Shown here: one piece after another, positions 44,367 through 53,705 of the stretch
Layout: each line of letters opens with the position of its first letter
How positions within the stretch are numbered: position 1 is the first letter of the stretch
DNA from: Nocardia flavorosea
Lineage (GTDB): Bacteria; Actinomycetota; Actinomycetes; Mycobacteriales; Mycobacteriaceae
Assembly (NCBI RefSeq): GCF_015477805.1
Contig: NZ_JADLQL010000001.1
Span: forward strand, 930,001-994,000
DNA: 64,000 nt
Direction of reading: 5' to 3'
Translations under genes and position numbers: made by a program
Notes under the pieces: model-generated
Databases searched by the model: none
Seen by the model: the letters and a program-made list of their open reading frames with translations, nothing else
Told to the model about the DNA's origin: nothing

Positions 44367-45890
44367 ATGACCTCGCCGTCCGAGAGTGTCGATCGCCCGC
44401 GCCTGCAACAGAAGCGCGCACTGAACGATCTGGCGACGCGGCTGGGTGTGCCCTGGACCTGCGCGGCGGCCTGCGACGGCGCAACATCGATCACCGGACT
44501 CTCCCAGGATTCGCGCCTGGTTTCCGCCGGCGAGATGTACGCGGCGCTCCCCGGCGCGAACCATCACGGTGCCGATTTCGCCGGCGAGGCCGCCGCACGC
44601 GGCGCAATCGCGGCGATCAGCGACCGGCCCTGCGCGGGATTACCGACCTTCGTGGTCGCCGATCCGCGGCGCGCCCTCGGTCCGCTCGCCTCCTGGGTCT
44701 ACGGCGAACCGTCACAACACCTCGACGTCATCGGCGTCACCGGAACAAACGGCAAAACCAGCACAAGTTATCTGCTCAGCGCCGGCCTGAGCGGGGCGCG
44801 CGTCGAGAACGGGCTGATCACCGGCATCACCGCCCGCGGACCACAGGGCGCGTACCCGACCGTACGGACGACCCCGGAAGCCGGTGAACTGCAACGGACA
44901 CTGGCCGCGTTTCGTACCCACGGCGCCCGTGCCGTCGCGATGGAAGTGTCCAGTCATGCCCTGGCACTGCACCGGGTGGAGGGCACCCGCTTCCGTATCG
45001 GCATCTTCACCAATCTGGCCGCAGACCACCTCGATTTCCACAGCGACCTCGACGACTACTTCTCGGCGAAGGCCACACTGTTCGAGCCCGAGCGCTGCGA
45101 TACCGCGGTCGTCGATATCGACGACGACCACGGAAAACGGCTCGCCGCCGCACTGGACATCCCTTACCGCACCGTCTCGACGCAGTCCACGGCCGCGGAC
45201 TTCTACGCCGACCGCATCCGAGCCGACGAGCACGGCACCTCGTTCGTTGTCCACGGCGGCGGTCGTAGCGCCACGGTCGAGTTGAAGCTGCTGGGAGCAC
45301 ACCAGGCCGACAACGCGCTCGGCGCCATCGCCGCGCTCGACCTGCTGGGGATCGATCTCGACGCGACCATCGCCGGTATGGAAGACCTGGACTGCGTTCC
45401 CGGCCGTATGCAGCGGATCGACGCCGGCCAGCCCTTCCTCGCCTTCGTGGATTACATGCACAACACCGCCGGTCAGCAGCGGCAATTCCCCTACCTTCGG
45501 TCGTTGACCGCAGGCAAGGTCATCGCCGTCATCGGCGCCACCGGAGAACGCGACCCGGGCAAACGCGGACCGCTGGGGAGGACGGCGGGCGATTTCGCGG
45601 ATACCGTGATCGTCACCGACGAAAGCCCCTTCTCCGAAAGTGCCGCCGCCCTCCGGCACGCTGTCGCCGCCGGGGCCCGCGCCGCCCACCACGCCGAAGT
45701 CATCCTCCAACCCGGCCGCGCCGATGCGATCGCCCTGGCCACCACGCTCGCACAGCCCGGTGATGTCGTAGTCGTCGCCGGTCGAGGGCACGACCCGGTA
45801 CAAACATTCGGCGCCACCACGTTTGCCTTCGACGATCGGGACGAGTTGCGCCACGCAATACACCGGTCGGCACTCCAACGGCTGCGATAA
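44367..45890 (+). CDS. MurE-like Mur ligase paralogue lacking the DAP motif
   Basis: A 507-residue Mur-ligase-family ATP-dependent amide ligase. It has the P-loop GVTGTNGKTS (123-132), MEVSSHALALHRVEGTRF, NLAADHLDFHSDLDDYF with the carbamylated-lysine motif AKATLF (Lys235), and VPGRMQRID. It looks like MurE, which adds diaminopimelate to UDP-MurNAc-dipeptide. However, the DNPR motif that reads diaminopimelate is replaced by DESPFS (418-423), and the VDYAH motif reads VDYMH. It is isolated from the dcw cell-division cluster. It is therefore more likely a specialised ligase with another amino acid or carrier as substrate. Confidence 0.8.
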   Translation: MTSPSESVDRPRLQQKRALNDLATRLGVPWTCAAACDGATSITGLSQDSRLVSAGEMYAALPGANHHGADFAGEAAARGAIAAISDRPCAGLPTFVVADPRRALGPLASWVYGEPSQHLDVIGVTGTNGKTSTSYLLSAGLSGARVENGLITGITARGPQGAYPTVRTTPEAGELQRTLAAFRTHGARAVAMEVSSHALALHRVEGTRFRIGIFTNLAADHLDFHSDLDDYFSAKATLFEPERCDTAVVDIDDDHGKRLAAALDIPYRTVSTQSTAADFYADRIRADEHGTSFVVHGGGRSATVELKLLGAHQADNALGAIAALDLLGIDLDATIAGMEDLDCVPGRMQRIDAGQPFLAFVDYMHNTAGQQRQFPYLRSLTAGKVIAVIGATGERDPGKRGPLGRTAGDFADTVIVTDESPFSESAAALRHAVAAGARAAHHAEVILQPGRADAIALATTLAQPGDVVVVAGRGHDPVQTFGATTFAFDDRDELRHAIHRSALQRLR

Positions 45891-46117
45891 TCGCGGCCGG
45901 CGTCGGTGATCGCAGGGCGGTCAACAGCAAGGCCTCGAGTTCGGCCGGTGGCACGGGCGCGCGACCACGGCGATGCCTTCGTCGCCTTCCAGGAGGCGAA
46001 CGAACCGGCTACCTCGGCTTCGGCTCGCGCGGCGGGCTGAGCCCCCACTGCGGACGGCGTGCCGAACGCCACATCGAAAAATTCGCGTTTCAAACACCGG
46101 ATTAATAGGCTGGTCCG

Positions 46118-46561
46118 GTGCAACTGTCCCGCTTCAGCGATCTCGGCCTGCGGGTGATGATGCGCCTGGCCGTCAGCGGGGCCGTCGCCGAACGGGTCAC
46201 CGTCAAAATCGTCGCCCGCCAGGTGAATGCATCGGAACACCACATCGCGAAAGCGGTGACCGAACTCGCCGAGCTGGGCCTGGTGGATTCCCACCGCGGG
46301 CGCACCGGTGGCATCTTTCTCACCGAGCGCGGGCGCACGGCCACCGTCGGGCAGATCGTGCGGGGTCTGGAGCGACGCACCGAGGTCGTGGCATGCACGG
46401 GCGCCCGACCGTGTCCATTGGCATCGGCGTGCCGGTTACGGCATATGCTGGCCGACGCCCAGGAGAGTTTCTACCGGAATCTCGACCAGTACACCCTGGC
46501 CGATCTGGTCGACAGCCGGACGGTGCAATTACTCTATATGCCGGCAATTCCGGAAAGTTAG
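46118..46561 (+). CDS. nsrR: Rrf2-family nitric-oxide-sensing repressor (NsrR-like)
   Basis: A 147-residue Rrf2 regulator. The winged helix is at the N-terminus (SRFSDLGLRVMMRLA, VKIVARQVNASEHHIAKAV). Three cysteines, in VVACTGARPCPLASACRLR, fit the Fe-S cluster ligands of NsrR. NsrR represses flavohaemoglobin genes until nitric oxide damages its cluster. The flavohaemoglobin gene follows 315 bases later on the same strand. The GTG start lies about nine bases after a TAATAG -10-like element, so the leader is short. The region 46562-46875 between them holds no gene and contains a candidate operator. Confidence 0.82.
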   Translation: MQLSRFSDLGLRVMMRLAVSGAVAERVTVKIVARQVNASEHHIAKAVTELAELGLVDSHRGRTGGIFLTERGRTATVGQIVRGLERRTEVVACTGARPCPLASACRLRHMLADAQESFYRNLDQYTLADLVDSRTVQLLYMPAIPES

Positions 46562-46811
46562 ACATTCCACTCACCGATAATCTCCGCGTGACCGGATAAA
46601 TCCACGATTTCGCTGCGGAGGAATTGATTACAACAGCGAACTCTGCCGGCTTTTTCCATCCCCCTCTGTGTCGCGCACGGCCCCGAGCCGCCGGTGATTC
46701 CGCCTGCGGTCCCGACGTTTTCGCCCAGTCCCGCCGACGGTGTGGCGCGGCCGACATATTCCGCACAATGGCGGGTAATTGACTTCACGCCGCCGCGGCC
46801 TATTCCGCGCG

Positions 46812-46823
46812 ATCGAATTCGAT
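46812..46823. promoter_or_regulatory. Candidate NsrR operator upstream of hmp
   Basis: ATCGAATTCGAT is a perfect 12-base palindrome 53 bases before the hmp start codon. A related CGAA-AAA-TTCG element occurs at 46075-46085 just upstream of the nsrR-like gene, as autoregulation would need. Assignment to NsrR is inferred from position only. Confidence 0.4.
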
Positions 46824-46875
46824 ACCGTGTTCTCGTGGCATTCGAGCCGCAAACAAGCTCGACGAGGAGAACAGC

Positions 46876-48114
46876 ATGACAACCGTCGCGACATCGGCTC
46901 CGGACCTTCCCGCGGAATTGGAAGAACACCACGCCGAAGTGGTCCGCGCGACTCTCCCGGTGATCGCCGCGCATATCGACGACATCACCGCATTGTTCTA
47001 CAAGAAGATGTTCGCCGCCCGCCCCGATCTTCTTGCCGACCTGTTCAACCGCGGCAACCAGGCACAGGGCGCGCAGCAGCGGGCGCTGGCCGCGTCGATT
47101 GCCACCTTCGCCACCCACCTGGTGGATCCGGCGCTGCCGCATCCAGCGGAGATGCTCGCCCGGATCGGGCACAAGCATGCCTCCCTGGGGATCGTGGCCG
47201 AGCAGTACCCGGTGGTGCACGAGCATCTGTTCGCCGCGATCGTCGATGTGCTGGGCGCCGATACCGTCACTGCGGAGATCGCCGCGGCATGGGATCGCGT
47301 CTACTGGCTGATGGCCGATACCCTCGTCGAATTCGAGCGTGGGCTCTATGCCGGCGCCGGGGTGGCGCCCGGTGATGTGTTCCGCGAGACAGTGGTCACC
47401 GAACGTATCGACGACCCGTCCGGGGTGGTCACCTTCGTCGTGGAATCCACGGACCCGACCCGCCCGCTGCCGGATTTCGTGCCGGGGCAGTATGTTTCCG
47501 TCGGCGCGACGCTTCCCGACGGGGCCCGGCAGCTACGGCAGTACAGCCTGGTCCGGGCTCCGGGCGACGGACGGCTCGCCTTCGCCGTACGGCCGGTGGC
47601 CGCGACCGCGGCCCAACCTGCCGGGGAGGTCTCCAACCACCTGTCCGGTCATCTCGCGGTCGGCGACAACCTGGCGATCACCCTGCCGTTCGGCGACCTC
47701 ACCATCGATCCCGCGGCGGCCACACCGCTGGTGCTGATCTCGGCCGGAATCGGCATCACGCCGATGATCGGCATTCTCGAACACCTCGCCGCCGGTGGCT
47801 CGCAACGTCGGGTGCTCGCCGCGCATGCCGACCGCGATACCGGTTCCCACCCGTTGCGGGCGGTCCAGCGCGGCCTCGTGGCCGCGCTGCCGAACGCCGC
47901 CCTGGAACTCTGGTACGAAAAGCACACCGGCGAGGGCCGGCCCGGCACACTCACCGTGGCCGAACTCGAATTGCCCGCGGACGCCGATTTCTATCTGTGT
48001 GGCGGCGCGGGGTTCCTCCGGTCGGTTCGCGCCCAGTTGACCGCCGCGGGGATTCCACCGGAACGTGTGCACTTCGAACTGTTCAGCCCGGACGACTGGC
48101 TGTTGCCCGAGTGA
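46876..48114 (+). CDS. hmp: Flavohaemoglobin / nitric oxide dioxygenase
   Basis: A 412-residue soluble enzyme converting nitric oxide and oxygen to nitrate using NAD(P)H. The globin domain (about 1-145) has the distal Tyr42 and Gln62 and the proximal haem ligand His101 (GHKHASLGI). The FAD domain has LRQYSLV, and the NAD domain has LISAGIGITPMIG and FYLCGGAGFL. Length and domain order match E. coli Hmp. It follows the NsrR-like gene, and GAGGAG precedes its ATG. It probably defends against nitrosative stress. Confidence 0.93.
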   Translation: MTTVATSAPDLPAELEEHHAEVVRATLPVIAAHIDDITALFYKKMFAARPDLLADLFNRGNQAQGAQQRALAASIATFATHLVDPALPHPAEMLARIGHKHASLGIVAEQYPVVHEHLFAAIVDVLGADTVTAEIAAAWDRVYWLMADTLVEFERGLYAGAGVAPGDVFRETVVTERIDDPSGVVTFVVESTDPTRPLPDFVPGQYVSVGATLPDGARQLRQYSLVRAPGDGRLAFAVRPVAATAAQPAGEVSNHLSGHLAVGDNLAITLPFGDLTIDPAAATPLVLISAGIGITPMIGILEHLAAGGSQRRVLAAHADRDTGSHPLRAVQRGLVAALPNAALELWYEKHTGEGRPGTLTVAELELPADADFYLCGGAGFLRSVRAQLTAAGIPPERVHFELFSPDDWLLPE

Positions 48115-48149
48115 GCCGACCGGATAGCCCGGTGCCGGGGTTCCGAGGG

Positions 48150-48743
48150 CTAGGGGCGTAAGGCGGCCAGGGCGAGACGGGCGTAGCGGCGCCATACCGC
48201 GGGATCGCGGATATCGAGGTCGATGAGCGCGCGGGCGACACCGGACACCAGGATCTGCACATCCATCCCGGTGGCGTCCGCGCGCAGGCTTCCCTGTCTC
48301 CGTCCGAGCGTCAGGATTTCCTCCAGCCGGTCCCCCAGACCCTGGTCGAGTCCTTCGAAACCGCTGAGTACCTCGATCATCAACCGGTCCTGGGCCAGCC
48401 GGGTGGTCACCTGCTCCAGCAGTCCCTCGAGCGCGCGGTAGGCGTCGTCGCGCGCTGCGGCGACCGCGGTGGCGGCGAGTTCGTGGAACCACTCGATATG
48501 CTGCTGCGCCAGCGCGCGCACCAGGTCGGCCTTGGCCGGATAACTGCGGTAGACCGTGGCCTTGCCGACTCCGGCCCGGGCGGCGACCTGCGGGATGGTG
48601 GCGCCGATACCGTGTTCGGTGAACACTTCCCGCGCCGCGGCCAGTACCCGCTCGTGGTTCAGCCGGGCGTCCGCCCGGCGGCCCGCCCAGTTCTGCGCGT
48701 CGTCGCGCGTGGTATCCGGCAGCGCTGCCGACCTACCGGTCAT
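48150..48743 (-). CDS. TetR-family repressor
   Basis: A 197-residue TetR regulator. The N-terminal helix-turn-helix is clear (VLAAAREVFTEHGIGATIPQVAARAGVGKATVYRSYPAKADLVRALAQQ, read in segments), followed by an alpha-helical ligand domain. ATG 48743 is chosen as the family start; the frame is open further upstream to 48965 without similarity. It is divergent from an MMPL transporter gene. Two matching palindromes in the gap (48843-48896) suggest it represses both. It probably senses a lipid or toxic compound. Confidence 0.88.
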   Translation of the reverse strand: MTGRSAALPDTTRDDAQNWAGRRADARLNHERVLAAAREVFTEHGIGATIPQVAARAGVGKATVYRSYPAKADLVRALAQQHIEWFHELAATAVAAARDDAYRALEGLLEQVTTRLAQDRLMIEVLSGFEGLDQGLGDRLEEILTLGRRQGSLRADATGMDVQILVSGVARALIDLDIRDPAVWRRYARLALAALRP

Positions 48744-48842
48744 GGTGTCGCCTCCACGAAATCCGCATCCATCCTGCCGGATCGAGATGCACGTCTCTTC
48801 CCGGACACAGGGTGAGTTGCTCCACAACTTCCTCGCCGAAGT

Positions 48843-48896
48843 GGACCCTCGGGTCCGCTCGCTTCTACCCTGAAGCATAACCGGACCATTGGGTCC
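48843..48896. promoter_or_regulatory. Two tandem TetR-type operators
   Basis: GGACCCTCGGGTCC (48843-48856) and GGACCATTGGGTCC (48883-48896) share the form GGACC-N4-GGTCC. They are 40 bases apart, about four helical turns. The second ends 24 bases before the MMPL start codon. Confidence 0.75.
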
Positions 48897-48920
48897 ACAT
48901 AATCGCTCGGAGGAAAGCGC

Positions 48921-51176
48921 ATGGCGTGGCAGTTGTTCCGGCTCGGCCGCTGGTCGTTCGTGCACCGCAGGGTGGTGGCGGCGATCTGGGTGGCGTTACT
49001 GGCCGTTCTGGCGGTCGCGGCGATGACCTTGTCCGGGAAGACCAGCGATAAATTCGAGCTGCCCGGTATCGAATCCACGCAGGCCTTCGAACTCATCGAA
49101 CAGCGCAACCCGCACGCCGCACCGGACGGCGCGACCGCACGTCTGGTGTTCGAGGCCCCCGGGGGCCGGTCGCTCACCGAACCGTCCTACAACTCGGCGG
49201 TCGCCACGGCGTTACGGGAACTGTCCACCGAGAACGTGCAGTCGGTGGCCGACCCCTTCACCGGAGGCACCCTCTCTCCCGACGGCCGGGTCGGCTACGC
49301 CGCGGTGACCTACAGCAAAACCGCGAACGAACTTTCCGACGCCGACCGGTCCGCGCTGGAAACCGCCGCCCACAACGCGGAACAGGCCGGCCTCGACGTC
49401 GCCATCGGCGGTGACGCACTGGCCGCGTTCGAGATGCCACTGGCGGAAGTCGTCGGTATCGCGGTGGCGCTGGTGGTACTCGCGATCACCTTCGGATCGC
49501 TGGTCGCCGCGGGGATGCCGCTGTTGACCGCGCTCGTCGGCGTCGGCGTCGGCATGCTCGCCATCACCACTCTCACCGGGTTCGTCGAACTCGGCTCCAC
49601 AACTCCCGCGCTGGGCACCATGCTCGGCCTGGCGGTCGGGATCGACTACGCCCTGTTCATCATGTCTCGCTACCAGAGCGAGGTCCGCGCCGGACGTCCG
49701 CTCGCGGAAGCGGCCGGCCGGGCGGTCGGCACCGCCGGGTCCGCGGTCGTCTTCGCCGGAGCGACCGTCATCATCGCGCTGGTCGGTCTGGCGGTGTGCA
49801 ATATCGGATTCCTCACCCAGATGGGCCTGGCCGGCGCGTTCACGGTCGCTGTCGCCGTACTCATCTCGCTGACCCTGCTCCCGGCCATCCTCGGATTCGC
49901 CGGTGACAAGGTCATGCGGGGCAAGCCCCGCTATCTGAAGCAGCAGACCGGCGACACGGAATTCCGCACCCACGGCCGGCGCTGGGTGGAAGGTATCGCC
50001 CGGCACAAATGGCTCGCCCTGGCCGGCGGTATCGCCGTCGCCGCCGTCGCCGCGCTGCCGATGGCCTCCATGCAGCTGGCGTTGCCCGACGATTCCAGCA
50101 AACCCGCCGGTAGCGACGCCCGCGTCGCCTACGACCTGATCGCCGAGAACTTCGGCGCCGGCGCCAACGGTCCGCTGGTCGTGGTCGTCGACACCGCGAA
50201 CGCGGCCGACCCCGCGGCGGCTGTGCATACGGTCACCGCCGATCTGCAGAACCTGGCCGGCCGGTCAGATTCCGGTATCGCCGCAGTCGTCCCCGCGCTC
50301 ACCAGCGATACGCCGCAGGCCCGGCAGATCTTCGCCCAGCAGCTCGAGACGGTCCGGTTCGCCACCATCACGGTCATTCCCGACTCCGGCCCCTCGGATC
50401 AGGCCACCAAGGACCTGGTCGCCGACATCCGGGCCACCGTCGCCGGCCTACCGGCGGAGACCGGCGCCCGCGCCCTGGTCACCGGACAGACCGCGGTCGG
50501 CGTCGATATCGCCGACAAGCTCACCCAGGTGTTCCCGCTCTACCTCGCCGTGGTGGTGGGCTTGGCGATCATCCTGCTGATCGCGGTGTTCCGTTCGATC
50601 TGGGTTCCGGTCAAGGCCGCACTGGGCTTCCTGCTCTCGGTCGGTGTCTCGCTCGGCGCCACCGTCGCGGTCTTCCAATGGGGCTGGCTGAACGAGCTCG
50701 TCGGCCTGGACACCACCAGCCCGGTGCTGTTCATTCTGCCGATCCTGCTGACCGGTATCCTCTTCGGTCTCGCGATGGACTACGAGGTCTTCCTCGTCAC
50801 CCGGATGCGTGAGGCCTACGTTCACGGGACCCCGGCGCGGCGGGCGGTGCTCGACGGGTTCGCCCACAGCGCCCGCGTGGTGGTGGCCGCCGCGATCATC
50901 ATGATCGGCGTCTTCGCCGGGTTCGCCCTCGTCGACGACGTCATCCTGAAATCCATCGGCTTCGCCCTAGCGGTGGGTGTGCTGGCGGATGCGTTCCTGG
51001 TCCGGATGCTCATCGTTCCCGCGGTCATGCTGATCGTCGGCGAGCGGATCTGGTGGATGCCGAAATGGCTGTCCCCGCTCGTGCCCGGTTTCGATATCGA
51101 GGGCGAACGACTCGCCGAGAGGCTCGACACGGCATCCACCGAACCCGCCCCGGAGCGAGTACTCGCCGGAAACTGA
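48921..51176 (+). CDS. MMPL-family RND transporter
   Basis: A 751-residue membrane protein with two repeats of one helix, a large external loop and five helices, the usual MMPL/RND plan. The helix with GLAVGIDYALFIMSRYQSEV and its partner GLAMDYEVFLVTRMREAYVH carry the proton-relay aspartate/tyrosine motifs of the family. Such transporters export lipids, lipid-linked metabolites or drugs across the actinomycete envelope. GGAGGAAA precedes the ATG. It is divergent from a TetR gene with two operators between. A role in siderophore export (as MmpL4/5 in mycobacteria) is possible, but no iron box or MmpS gene was seen. Confidence 0.9.
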   Translation: MAWQLFRLGRWSFVHRRVVAAIWVALLAVLAVAAMTLSGKTSDKFELPGIESTQAFELIEQRNPHAAPDGATARLVFEAPGGRSLTEPSYNSAVATALRELSTENVQSVADPFTGGTLSPDGRVGYAAVTYSKTANELSDADRSALETAAHNAEQAGLDVAIGGDALAAFEMPLAEVVGIAVALVVLAITFGSLVAAGMPLLTALVGVGVGMLAITTLTGFVELGSTTPALGTMLGLAVGIDYALFIMSRYQSEVRAGRPLAEAAGRAVGTAGSAVVFAGATVIIALVGLAVCNIGFLTQMGLAGAFTVAVAVLISLTLLPAILGFAGDKVMRGKPRYLKQQTGDTEFRTHGRRWVEGIARHKWLALAGGIAVAAVAALPMASMQLALPDDSSKPAGSDARVAYDLIAENFGAGANGPLVVVVDTANAADPAAAVHTVTADLQNLAGRSDSGIAAVVPALTSDTPQARQIFAQQLETVRFATITVIPDSGPSDQATKDLVADIRATVAGLPAETGARALVTGQTAVGVDIADKLTQVFPLYLAVVVGLAIILLIAVFRSIWVPVKAALGFLLSVGVSLGATVAVFQWGWLNELVGLDTTSPVLFILPILLTGILFGLAMDYEVFLVTRMREAYVHGTPARRAVLDGFAHSARVVVAAAIIMIGVFAGFALVDDVILKSIGFALAVGVLADAFLVRMLIVPAVMLIVGERIWWMPKWLSPLVPGFDIEGERLAERLDTASTEPAPERVLAGN

Positions 51177-51267
51177 GCGGAACCACGCGGACCCACAGCG
51201 CCCGGCCGTTTCCCAACCGCAACCTCTCCGTGGTGTGGACGACGCGGTCCCGGGTACCCGGGGCCGC

Positions 51268-51891
51268 GTGAGAACTGCGAATACGAGCCCGGACAGCACG
51301 TTGCCCCGGAAGAACCGTCGCCCGTCACGCGGATGCGCGTGGTGGCCGGCGGTTCTCTCCGCGATTGCACTGCTGATCACCGGTTGTTCTGCCGGGCAGG
51401 AAGCCCAGACCGCCGAACAGGCGCCGGCGATCAACGGTACGAACGGCAGCGTCGGCGCCATCGACCTGGAGAATGTCTACCTGCACGCCGAGGTCGCCGA
51501 TCAGCCCTCCCCGATCTACACCGATGTCCGGCTGGCGTTCACCGCGGTGAATACGAGCCAAACGGAATCGGACCGGCTGGTCGAGATCGAATCACCGGCT
51601 GCCGAATCGGTGGCGATCCAGGGCCCCGGGCCCGCACTGGAACTGGGCCCGCAGAGCAGCCTTGCCGCGGGCGAACCCGTTCAGAATCTCGATCCGGAAA
51701 CCGCTCCGGACCAACCGATCACAGTCGCCGTCACCATGAAGGATCCCGGCGCATCGCCCGGGCTGACCTTTCCGTTCGATTTCACTTTCGAAAAAGCCGG
51801 CACCGTCCGGCTGACGGTCCCGTTCGACGTCTGGACGCCGGGTGAATCACAACCCACCGAGCGCCCCCTGCCACCCTCGGTGACTCCGTAA
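51268..51891 (+). CDS. LpqE-like lipoprotein
   Basis: A 207-residue envelope lipoprotein. A basic N-terminus and hydrophobic helix (AVLSAIALLITGC) end in a lipobox. The mature part, starting SAGQEAQTAEQAPAINGTNG, resembles mycobacterial LpqE (AGQISQTANQKPAVNG), whose domain is related to the PCu(A)C copper-chaperone fold. Typical His/Met copper ligands are not obvious here. GTG 51268 is chosen to give a normal signal peptide length. It follows the MMPL gene after 91 bases and converges on the monooxygenase gene. Function unknown. Confidence 0.72.
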   Translation: MRTANTSPDSTLPRKNRRPSRGCAWWPAVLSAIALLITGCSAGQEAQTAEQAPAINGTNGSVGAIDLENVYLHAEVADQPSPIYTDVRLAFTAVNTSQTESDRLVEIESPAAESVAIQGPGPALELGPQSSLAAGEPVQNLDPETAPDQPITVAVTMKDPGASPGLTFPFDFTFEKAGTVRLTVPFDVWTPGESQPTERPLPPSVTP

Positions 51892-51929
51892 CGGCAACGC
51901 GGAGCCGCGCGCGTATGCAGACTCCGCTG

Positions 51930-52985
51930 TCACTGCGTGGCGGCAGCGCTGCGCATCCGGCGGGCCACCTGATGCCGTTCCTCGGTTATCGCGCGGCGGC
52001 GGATCGACATGGCTGCGGCGGGCGACTCCCCCGCCATGATCGCCTCGTACACGGCCACCACGTCCTCGATGCACTCCCGGGCGCCGACACCGGCCGCCGG
52101 GGTGATGGCGTGGTCGGCATCGCCGACCAGCACCACCGGTTGGGCGGGCGGCGCCGCGGGACCGAGTGCAACGTTGCGGGCGTTGGAGATATGCACCCGT
52201 TCGGTCGCGGCCACCAGCTCAGCGGTCAACTCGCGGACCGGTCCGGGCGCCGCGGCCACGACCGCCGCGGCCCACTCCCCGACCCGCCGGATTCCGGTCT
52301 CCGGCGCAGCCAACGGCGCCCGGGTAATCCGCAGAAACCACAGGGCCGCACCGGCTCCGGGCCGCCAGATATGTCCGACTGTTGCGGCCGGACGACCATC
52401 GGAACCGGCTGCCGCATCGAAATGCAGGACGAAGGGGTCCGTCGGGCACTGCACCGCACGTTCGGTCATCCCGTAGATCACCACATCCCCCGCATATTCC
52501 GCCGACCGGTGCGGTTCGATACCGGCACGCGCCACCGAATCGATACCATCGGCGCCGATTACGAGTTCCCGGGTAGTCACCGTACTGCCGACGAACCGCA
52601 GCACGGTGCCCTCGACGGGATCCACCCGGACCGCGGTGACCGGGTCGTTGTACCGGATGTCCGCGCCGGATTCCGCCGCGAACCTGTTCAGCACCGCCAT
52701 CAGATCGCGGCGCAACCAGAACCGGTGCCCCGCACTGGGACGTCGCTGGGTGACACCGCCGTCCGGGGTGTACCGCAGTTCGTCGAGCGCATACGACGCG
52801 GCATGCAGGTCTCGTTCCGGCACACCAAGGTCGATCAGGCCACGATGCCCGCGACCGTCGAGGATCAGGAACGCTCCGCCACCGTCCCCGCGACGCTGTT
52901 CGTAGACGGTGACCGGCCGGCCGGATCCGGCCAGCGCACCGGCCAGTGCGGTTCCGGCGATACCGCCGCCGAGGACAGTGACCAT
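51930..52985 (-). CDS. FAD-dependent aromatic-type monooxygenase
   Basis: A 351-residue flavoprotein of the class A hydroxylase family. The Rossmann motif VLGGGIAGTALAGALAGSG starts at residue 4. Next are LVIGADGIDSVAR (the DG motif) and VVLVGDADHAITPAAGVGA (the GD motif). These enzymes hydroxylate aromatic or polycyclic substrates, or act as geranylgeranyl-type reductases. ATG 52985 is well supported by GGAAGGA seven bases upstream. No pathway partner is adjacent. It could act in antibiotic inactivation or aromatic degradation; this is undecided. Confidence 0.85.
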   Translation of the reverse strand: MVTVLGGGIAGTALAGALAGSGRPVTVYEQRRGDGGGAFLILDGRGHRGLIDLGVPERDLHAASYALDELRYTPDGGVTQRRPSAGHRFWLRRDLMAVLNRFAAESGADIRYNDPVTAVRVDPVEGTVLRFVGSTVTTRELVIGADGIDSVARAGIEPHRSAEYAGDVVIYGMTERAVQCPTDPFVLHFDAAAGSDGRPAATVGHIWRPGAGAALWFLRITRAPLAAPETGIRRVGEWAAAVVAAAPGPVRELTAELVAATERVHISNARNVALGPAAPPAQPVVLVGDADHAITPAAGVGARECIEDVVAVYEAIMAGESPAAAMSIRRRAITEERHQVARRMRSAAATQ

Positions 52986-53543
52986 CCTGAATCCTTCCGT
53001 CGCGGTGCACGGCTCGTCACCGGTGTGTATCGGGACCGGCTTTCGAGGACCGACCTTAAAGGACTGCGGCTCGATACACCGTGACATCGGTATCGCCCGG
53101 CCCGAGTACCCGTGTCTGCGCGCGCCGGGGTAGCCGAGGCGGGAATTTCCGTGCCCGGTGGCGCCGCCGGCTGTCCCGGGCACAGCGAACCCGCGTCATC
53201 ACGAGGATGTGGCGAGTTCCGCCGCGATCGCGTCGATACCACGCATACCGGCGGCGATCAGCGGATGCCGCCCACTGCCCCGGCGGATAATCTGCCCGCG
53301 AGTGCGGGGCGGGGCCGTGGAATCGGCGATACCGGTCATCCGCGCCGGGTGTTCCGGCGGGGCGGTACCTGCCACTGACCCGTCATAGGCCGACAATAGC
53401 GAAATCAACCGATATTACTCGGGAACGCCGAGACGTAGCGACTCACCTCGTCATACGTACGCGGACGCGACCAGCCTGATTCGCCGACCGCCGGCGGCGG
53501 CGCGCGCCACCGCGAGGACTCGGCGGAACGGTGCGTCCCGGAT
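52986..53543. other. Intergenic stretch with possible gene remnant
   Basis: About 560 bases without a well-supported gene. A TTG-initiated minus-strand frame (53199-53408, 69 residues, ending GIDAIAAELATSS) shows reasonable codon use. It lacks a ribosome-binding site and a recognisable family and may be the 3-prime stump of a lost gene. The rest shows nothing definite. Confidence 0.4.
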
Positions 53544-53705
53544 TCAGCGGTACGCGTCGCGGATTTCCCGGTCCCGTGGATGTTTGGGCTTGCGCCGGTA
53601 GCCCTTTCCCGAGGGAATGGGTTGCGCGGCGCTGGAACGACGGAGTTGCTGGCGTCGGCGCCAGCCGGTGAGGTCCGGGCGTTCGGGTTCGTCAGGGACA
53701 GGCAT
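53544..53705 (-). CDS. Small basic hypothetical protein, 53 residues
   Basis: A very small, Arg/Pro-rich product starting MPVPDEPERPDLTGWRRRQQ and ending in KPKHPRDREIRDAYR. GGAG lies six bases before the ATG. Its start codon lies inside the end of another mini-gene (53692-53853), which suggests coupling. There is no membrane segment or cysteine. The high positive charge suggests nucleic acid or ribosome contact, but I recognise no family. Confidence 0.5.
   Translation of the reverse strand: MPVPDEPERPDLTGWRRRQQLRRSSAAQPIPSGKGYRRKPKHPRDREIRDAYR

Noticed and set aside
48921..51176. MMPL protein as the siderophore exporter
   Set aside because: It has TetR-type operators rather than an iron box and no MmpS partner; kept only as a remote possibility.
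53199..53408. 69-codon minus-strand frame
   Set aside because: TTG start, no ribosome-binding site and no family; codon use is acceptable, so it is noted only as a possible remnant.
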